Source: Bacteroidia bacterium (GTDB lineage: Bacteria; Bacteroidota; Bacteroidia; Bacteroidales; Dysgonomonadaceae). From it: a stretch of DNA of 18,755 bases. The DNA lies in the NCBI GenBank assembly GCA_025999435.1, contig BNXH01000032.1, positions 1 through 18,755 on the forward strand. The letters are read 5' to 3'. The notes beneath the pieces were generated by a model that was given only the letters and a program-made list of their open reading frames with translations, was not told the DNA's origin and made no database searches. Below are positions 14,208 to 18,755 of this stretch, piece after piece. The first letter of the stretch is position 1. Every line of letters begins with the position of its first letter. Made by a program: the position numbers and the translations under genes.

Positions 14208-16355
14208 ATGAAACCAAATTTCAAAAACATCGACATTAACAGTTCTGGTTTTGCCGCTTCAGATGCAGCAAAATGGGCTGCTGATAATGGTATCGAAGCT
14301 AACTGGACAACACCTGAGTTGATTCAGGTTAAGCCTGTTTATACAAAAGAAGATCTGGAAGGAATGGAGCATTTGAATTATGCTTCGGGTATTCCTCCGT
14401 TCTTGCGTGGACCATATTCCGGTATGTACGCTATGCGCCCCTGGACAATCCGTCAGTATGCAGGATTCTCTACTGCTGCCGAATCCAATGCTTTCTATCG
14501 TCGTAACCTTGCGTCGGGACAGAAAGGTCTTTCTGTAGCGTTCGACCTTGCCACACACCGTGGATACGACGCCGACCATCCTCGTGTCGTAGGTGACGTT
14601 GGTAAAGCAGGGGTTTCTATCTGCTCGGTAGAAGATATGAAAGTTTTGTTCGAAGGTATTCCATTGAATCAGATGTCTGTGTCGATGACAATGAATGGTG
14701 CTGTGCTTCCTGTACTTGCATTCTATATCAATGCAGGATTGGAACAAGGTGCCAAGCTGGAAGAAATGGCCGGAACAATTCAGAATGACATTTTGAAAGA
14801 ATTTATGGTGCGTAATACTTATATCTATCCACCTGAATTTTCTATGAAAATAATAGCGGACATCTTTGAGTTTACATCTCAGAAGATGCCTAAATTCAAC
14901 TCTATCTCTATTTCAGGTTATCATATGCAGGAAGCCGGTGCTACTGCCGACATCGAGTTGGCTTATACACTTGCTGACGGTATGGAATATCTGAAAGCGG
15001 GTATCGATGCCGGTATCGACGTAGATGCATTTGCACCTCGCTTATCATTCTTCTGGGCTATCGGTATGAACCACTTTATGGAGATTGCCAAAATGCGTGC
15101 CGGACGTTTGTTGTGGGCTAAGATAGTTAAGAGCTTTGGGGCGAAGAATCCTAAGTCTCTTGCACTCCGTACTCACTCACAGACATCAGGTTGGTCACTG
15201 ACAGAGCAAGATCCGTTCAACAATGTAGGACGTACATGTATCGAAGCTATGGCTTCAGCTCTTGGACATACACAGTCTCTTCATACCAATGCATTGGATG
15301 AGGCTATCGCATTGCCTACCGATTTCTCTGCACGTATTGCACGTAATACTCAGATATATATCCAGGAGGAAACTCAAATTTGTAAAGAGATCGACCCATG
15401 GGCTGGTTCTTACTATGTGGAAACACTTACTAACGAGCTTGTTCACAAAGCATGGGATCTTATTCAAGAAGTACAAAAGCTTGGCGGTATGGCAAAAGCT
15501 ATCGAAACTGGTCTTCCTAAGATGCGTATCGAAGAAGCTGCTGCCCGTACTCAAGCTAGAATAGACTCCGGCTCTCAAACTATTGTAGGTATCAATAAAT
15601 ACCGCCTTGAAAAAGAAGATCCGATCGATATTTTGGATGTGGATAACACCGAAGTTCGTCGTCAACAGATCGAACGTCTGAATGACCTGAAGTCTAAACG
15701 TGACAACGAAGCGGTGAAAAAAGCTCTGGAAGCTATCACTGAATGTGTTAAAACAAAGAAAGGCAACTTACTGGAACTTGCTGTGGAAGCTGCACGTTTA
15801 CGTGCCACACTGGGAGAAATCTCTGATGCATGTGAGGTAGTAGTTGGCCGTTATAAAGCAATAATCAGAACTATATCAGGCGTGTATTCATCAGAAACAA
15901 AGAAAGACCCTACATTCTTGAAAGCTCAGGAGCTTGTAGCAGAATTTGCGAAGAAAGAAGGCCGTCAGCCTCGTATTATGATCGCTAAAATGGGACAGGA
16001 CGGACATGACCGTGGAGCTAAGGTTGTAGCAACAGGTTATGCTGACTGTGGATTCGACGTGGATATGGGACCTTTGTTCCAGACTCCGGAAGAAGCTGCC
16101 CGTCAGGCTGTAGAAAACGATGTGAATGTGCTGGGTGTATCATCTCTTGCCGCAGGACACAAGACTCTTGTTCCTCAGGTAATAGCAGAGTTGAAGAAAC
16201 TTGGACGTGAAGATATCATCGTGATTGCCGGAGGGGTAATACCTGCGCAAGATTATGACTTCTTGTACCAGTCGGGTGTTGCGGCTATTTTTGGTCCGGG
16301 AACTTCGGTTACTAAGGCCGCTGTACAGATATTAGAAATATTACTGGCTGAGTAA
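14208..16355 (+). CDS. mutB: Methylmalonyl-CoA mutase large (catalytic) subunit
   Basis: This 715-residue catalytic subunit rearranges succinyl-CoA and (R)-methylmalonyl-CoA using adenosylcobalamin. The N-terminal TIM-barrel region contains the substrate-channel blocks [35 protein letters not shown] and [19 protein letters not shown]. The C-terminal B12 domain has [17 protein letters not shown], in which His600 of the DxHxxG motif is the lower cobalt ligand. It ends with the typical [11 protein letters not shown] and IFGPGTSV segments. Length matches known MutB proteins. It is the last gene of the four-gene run, and transcription should stop at a hairpin in the adjoining MITE-like element. 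No G-protein chaperone (MeaB/ArgK) gene is visible downstream, where mobile-element debris begins instead. Confidence 0.97.
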   Translation: MKPNFKNIDINSSGFAASDAAKWAADNGIEANWTTPELIQVKPVYTKEDLEGMEHLNYASGIPPFLRGPYSGMYAMRPWTIRQYAGFSTAAESNAFYRRNLASGQKGLSVAFDLATHRGYDADHPRVVGDVGKAGVSICSVEDMKVLFEGIPLNQMSVSMTMNGAVLPVLAFYINAGLEQGAKLEEMAGTIQNDILKEFMVRNTYIYPPEFSMKIIADIFEFTSQKMPKFNSISISGYHMQEAGATADIELAYTLADGMEYLKAGIDAGIDVDAFAPRLSFFWAIGMNHFMEIAKMRAGRLLWAKIVKSFGAKNPKSLALRTHSQTSGWSLTEQDPFNNVGRTCIEAMASALGHTQSLHTNALDEAIALPTDFSARIARNTQIYIQEETQICKEIDPWAGSYYVETLTNELVHKAWDLIQEVQKLGGMAKAIETGLPKMRIEEAAARTQARIDSGSQTIVGINKYRLEKEDPIDILDVDNTEVRRQQIERLNDLKSKRDNEAVKKALEAITECVKTKKGNLLELAVEAARLRATLGEISDACEVVVGRYKAIIRTISGVYSSETKKDPTFLKAQELVAEFAKKEGRQPRIMIAKMGQDGHDRGAKVVATGYADCGFDVDMGPLFQTPEEAARQAVENDVNVLGVSSLAAGHKTLVPQVIAELKKLGREDIIVIAGGVIPAQDYDFLYQSGVAAIFGPGTSVTKAAVQILEILLAE

Positions 16356-16370
16356 TACTGACAGTATAGT

Positions 16371-16411
16371 AAAAAGGAGGGTGTGTCAAAAGTCTGAACA
16401 CACCCTTTTTT
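16371..16411 (+). terminator. Terminator hairpin behind mutB, carried by the MITE-like element
   Basis: GGGTGTGT (16379-16386) pairs with ACACACCC (16398-16405) and is followed by six T (16406-16411), with five A before the stem. It lies about 20 bases after the mutB stop. Its left arm is the terminal repeat of the element at 16377-16495, so the insertion appears to supply the transcription stop. Confidence 0.75.
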
Positions 16412-16495
16412 AGTGCTTTTTCTTCGAGTCTGTATCTGAGACCGATTTCAAATATTCAATTCTCAGAGACTTAATTTTACTTTTGACACACCCTC
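16377..16495. mobile_element. 119-bp MITE-like element with 17-bp perfect terminal inverted repeats
   Basis: GAGGGTGTGTCAAAAGT (16377-16393) is repeated in exact inverted form at 16479-16495. The 85 bases between them contain no reading frame, a second short dyad (CTGAGA/TCTCAG) and a T-rich terminator hairpin at the left end. GGGTGTnTCAAAAG-type ends are, from memory, typical of IS1182-like elements in Bacteroidetes, so this may be a non-autonomous derivative or two fused ends of a deleted copy. I see no convincing target-site duplication. Confidence 0.72.
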
Positions 16496-16585
16496 TTTCC
16501 TGACTTCGTCACTTTTTAGATAACATTTTCAGTTTTATTTTTAACTCTTTAATTATCATATAATTATAAATTTTCGAGTACAGAT

Positions 16586-17796
16586 TTGGGTGTCCCGGGT
16601 ATGTTTTTTATTTTTGTACCATGTTTGTCAGGAAAAAAAGAACCCCAGCGGCATGGTCAGTGTTCAAATCATAGATAAGAGCAGTGGCCGATACACGATG
16701 GTAAAGACCATTGGTAGTAGCTCAGATTCTAATCAGATTCTAAAATTAGTCGAAGAAGGTCATCAATGGATTCAGCATTATGGGGGGCAAACCGATTTAT
16801 TTTCTTTGCTTGAAAAAGAACAGTCCGCCAACCGAGAACTGGAAGAAACAGAGCGAGTATTGGGCAACATGGATAATATCCTTATTAACGGGACAGAATA
16901 GATACTTGATTATGTTTTTAAGGGTGTAGGCTTTGATAAAATCAACGATAATATACTCAAACAACTTGTCATAACCCGCCTGTGCCAACCCTCCAGTAAA
17001 TCGGGAACAGTTGATTACTTAAAATCTTATTTTGATGAAGATCTCAACCTGTCAAAAATATATCGTTATTTAGATACCTTGTATAACACACAACAAGATG
17101 CAATCCAACAAATCAGCGTGAAACACACTCGTAAGATACCGGGAGGAAGGATTGGACTTGTATTCTATGATGTTACTACTCTCTATTTTGAGAGTGACTT
17201 CCAAGATGAACTTAGGACACAAGGTTTTTCAAAAGATGGTAAACACAGCCTTCCGCAAGTTGTTTTGGGACTATTGGTGAGTGTAGGAGGTTATCCTTTA
17301 TCTTACTCGCTGTTTAACGGTTCCCGGTATGAAGCTCGTACCATGATACCGATAGTAGAAGATTTTGTCAGCCGTTTTCACTTAGAGGATTTTGTAATTG
17401 TAGCAGATTCGGGATTGATGAACAGTAAAAACATAGAACTTTTAGAATCTGGAGGGTACAAGTATATTATCGGAGCAAGGATTAAGAATGAAACGGATAA
17501 AATTAAGTCATGGGTATTATCGTTAGAAAAAGGAGATGAACAGTTTTATGAACTACAAAAATACCCGGGTTGTCGTTTGATAGTCGGTTATTCATCATGA
17601 AGGGCTAAAAAAGATGATTACAACCGCCAGAAGGGAATCAAACGGCTAGAGAAAGCCTATCGCAATCAAACAATAACAACTATCAAAATAAACTTACCCA
17701 ATAATAGTAGGACAATCTCAAGAACGATGCTTATTACCAACAAGCACAAATCGATCGAACGGCTCTTTGATGACCAATTTTGGAATTGGGTGTCCC
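16586..17796 (+). repeat. 11-bp direct repeat TTGGGTGTCCC, copies exactly 1200 bases apart
   Basis: The copies are at 16586-16596 and 17786-17796. The left one sits just before the IS1634-like start region and the right one at the junction with the IS5-like fragment. It could be a target duplication, since IS1634-group elements can make long ones, or the footprint of a recombination event. Confidence 0.6.
16621..17693 (+). pseudogene. IS1634-like (IS4-group) transposase remnant, broken by stops and truncated
   Basis: The translation gives a DDE transposase in one main frame: NPSGMVSVQIIDKSSGRY, then VFYDVTTLYFES (first catalytic Asp, codon 17169-17171), then IVADSGLMN (second Asp, codon 17406-17408), then RAKKDDYNRQKGIKRLEKAY. 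Lesions are visible. An in-frame TAG at 16899-16901 and an in-frame TGA at 17598-17600 both have homologous sequence continuing in the same frame. The ATG at 16621 (MFVRKK) is one frame off the rest, consistent with loss of one A in the A7 run at 16633-16639. Similarity stops near 17693, before the third catalytic acidic residue, so the C-terminus is gone. The product cannot be active. The frame continues to 17801 with unrelated-looking sequence. Confidence 0.85.
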
Positions 17797-18061
17797 TGTG
17801 ACGAAGTCAGGAAAACACTTCCGGCGCAGGGCATCCGTAGAGCCAACCATCGGACATGTGAAATCAGACCACAGGCTGGGAGGTAATTTTTACAAGGGAA
17901 TAACAGGCGACAGCATCAATTTCATGCTTGCAGCTGCCGCCTATAACTTCAAAAGGATGATCAACAAATGGAAATCATCTTTTGACCTGTTTTTTAGAGT
18001 GATTTCTTGCTCTTTATCCCGACTTAAATTACCTTTTATTGTCGATTTGTGGGCTTTTTAA
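17780..18061 (+). pseudogene. C-terminal fragment of an IS5-like transposase
   Basis: The 93-codon frame reads GKHFRRRASVEPTIGHVKSD, then HRLGGNFYKGITGDSINFML, then AAAAYNFKRMINKWK. This is the conserved end of IS5-family (DDE_Tnp_1) transposases, including the final catalytic Glu in the EPTIGH motif. The N-terminal two thirds, with both catalytic Asp residues, are missing; an in-frame TGA at 17771 closes the frame on the left, so this is a relic. The sequence immediately left of the RRR block joins the broken IS1634-like element. GGGCTTTTTAAGGGACGACTA at 18052-18072 is likely the right terminus of the IS5-like element. Confidence 0.82.
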
Positions 18062-18072
18062 GGGACGACTAG
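18052..18072. mobile_element. Probable right end of the IS5-like element
   Basis: The transposase stop codon (18059-18061) lies inside this stretch, and the sequence changes to plain AT-rich intergenic DNA immediately after it. The left end of the element is absent from the window, so the inverted repeat cannot be confirmed by pairing. Confidence 0.4.
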
Positions 18073-18417
18073 TTATTCTAAAGGCTTATTATTCAAATCG
18101 TATTCTTATTTTTCTTCATTCTTTTCTTTCTCAATTTAATACTGGAAATCATCATATCAATATCCAATCGCGGCCTGAATTTAGATTAGTCTGTTGCTTT
18201 TAATTGTTTTGCTGGATCATTTGGGGCATTGTAAGAATATTCGCGGTAGCTTTTCTTTTTACAATATTTTAAAAATGCAAAGAAGAAAAACAATTCTAAA
18301 AAAGGCTTACCCTGAATGTAAAAAACAAGTTTTATATCCATGAAAAATATTTAAAGGGCGTTTTTCCGGATACGGCAGGCGTCCTATAATTGAAGAAAAA
18401 TCTATATCACAAAACCT

Positions 18418-18458
18418 TTATTTAAACATATACTATTTACTGTCAGATGTTTAAATAA
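18418..18458. repeat. 12-bp perfect inverted repeat with 17-base spacer
   Basis: TTATTTAAACAT (18418-18429) and ATGTTTAAATAA (18447-18458) are exact reverse complements. They lie about 220 bases upstream of the ATG at 18675. The A/T-only composition of most of the stem argues against a terminator and for an operator or a weak hairpin. Confidence 0.6.
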
Positions 18459-18617
18459 TTCGGTTTTGAAAAAAATCTATATGCCCGATATTTCCTATTG
18501 TTATATTCATGTAGAATACATTCCTTTGATCCGTATTTTAACCTTATGTGTCTTTTTTAAAGATTATCGCTTAAATTTATCTCTAATGGAAAGCAAAATA
18601 TCCGGGCACTCTTTATT

Positions 18618-18652
18618 AAACTAATATAATTCCTGACAAACTAACATAATTC
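18618..18652 (+). repeat. Direct repeat pair spaced 20 bases apart before the last gene
   Basis: AAACTAATATAATTC (18618-18632) and AAACTAACATAATTC (18638-18652) differ at one base. The 20-base period is about two helical turns, placing both copies on the same DNA face 22-57 bases before the start codon. This fits tandem binding sites for a regulator. Confidence 0.6.
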
Positions 18653-18674
18653 ATTCAATTAATAAATCCATACT

Positions 18675-18755
18675 ATGAGGACATTCGTTGTATCCCTTAT
18701 TGTATCTGTATTATTCATATTGCCTGGTTATGGGCAGTTAAATACAGTGCATAAC
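18675..18755 (+). CDS. N-terminus of an exported protein, cut by the window edge
   Basis: Twenty-seven codons are visible: MRTFVVSLIVSVLFILPGYG followed by QLNTVHN. This is a classical signal peptide: Arg2, a hydrophobic core of about 14 residues, then a helix-breaking PGYG with a likely cleavage site before Gln21. No lipobox Cys is present. The mature part is too short to name a family. In Bacteroidetes such starts are common in outer-membrane proteins, secreted enzymes and hybrid two-component sensors. The ATG at 18675 is the first good start after a stop-rich stretch. Confidence 0.6.
   Translation, partial: MRTFVVSLIVSVLFILPGYGQLNTVHN

Larger units (their letters stand above)
16496..17814. 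repeat. 17-bp perfect inverted repeat pair bounding the broken transposase
   Basis: TTTCCTGACTTCGTCAC at 16496-16512 is the exact reverse complement of the stretch at 17798-17814. The two copies are about 1.3 kb apart and enclose the IS1634-like remnant. The right copy lies inside the IS5-like coding frame, where it encodes VTKSGK, so it is not obviously a transposon end. Each copy also contains a small internal dyad (TGAC/GTCA). Confidence 0.85.
18062..18674. other. 613-bp AT-rich region upstream of the last gene
   Basis: I see no credible coding frame, RNA gene or strong terminator here. The region holds a 12-bp perfect inverted repeat (18418-18458), two copies of AAAAATCTATAT near 18390 and 18470, and a pair of 15-base near-identical repeats 20 bases apart (18618-18652). 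The repeats cluster near the start codon at 18675 and look regulatory. No confident TAnnTTTG box was found close to the start. Confidence 0.6.

Noticed and set aside
14259..14747. A 162-codon open frame antisense to mutB
   Set aside because: Shadow of a strongly supported coding gene; the Cys/His-rich composition is typical of antisense translation.
15255..15665. Paired plus- and minus-strand frames of over 100 codons inside mutB
   Set aside because: Both are out-of-frame readings of conserved MutB sequence.
16590..16620. GTG at 16590 as the transposase start
   Set aside because: It reads through the IS leader and gives an odd hydrophobic N-terminus; the ATG at 16621 with MFVRKK fits the family once the A-run frameshift is allowed for.

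Overview
The window looks like a chromosomal segment of a Bacteroidetes bacterium, most likely Bacteroidales; a Dysgonomonas-type relative is my guess from overall flavour, not a measured placement. Reasons: promoter-like TAnnTTTG boxes sit 20-130 bases ahead of several genes, Shine-Dalgarno sequences are mostly absent, a GH3-GH26 glycan-degradation pair encodes a lipoprotein, a two-subunit methylmalonyl-CoA mutase is present, and the insertion-sequence remnants resemble IS1634-, IS5- and IS1182-type elements.

Layout. (1) 1-3383: the right end of a beta-mannan utilisation cluster, with a 5'-truncated GH3 beta-glycosidase followed six bases later by a GH26 endo-mannanase lipoprotein and a clear terminator. 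(2) 3467-5359: a separate two-gene operon with its own promoter. It encodes a small ABC/AAA-type ATPase translationally coupled (TGATG overlap) to a DUF4276/TOPRIM-like protein, an architecture shared with several anti-phage systems; this is the best candidate for a poorly described system here. A heptamer tandem repeat lies just behind it. (3) 5458-6925 (- strand): soluble inorganic pyrophosphatase followed by an overlapping membrane-anchored metallophosphoesterase. (4) 7017-9270 (+): dCMP deaminase and a C-terminal processing protease in a back-to-back operon, closed by a bidirectional terminator. (5) 9269-10291 (-): a two-domain GNAT acetyltransferase. (6) 10292-10765: a 474-bp regulatory gap with a perfect hairpin, a dyad and the mut promoter. 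(7) 10766-16355: a compact four-gene run, mutA - menA-like prenyltransferase - CPBP intramembrane protease - mutB, in which two membrane-protein genes split the two mutase subunits. (8) 16377-18072: a mobile-element graveyard with a 119-bp MITE-like element that also supplies the terminator hairpin behind mutB, a broken IS1634-like transposase and the C-terminal end of an IS5-like transposase. (9) 18062-18755: a long upstream region with paired repeats, then the first 27 codons of a secreted or membrane protein.

How it fits together. The GH3/GH26 pair would break mannan into mannose and oligosaccharides. MutA/MutB interconvert succinyl-CoA and methylmalonyl-CoA, the carbon route to propionate in these anaerobes. 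The MenA-like enzyme belongs to menaquinone synthesis, and menaquinone serves fumarate reduction, the step that supplies succinate. Co-transcription of menA with mutAB could therefore be metabolically meaningful (inference).
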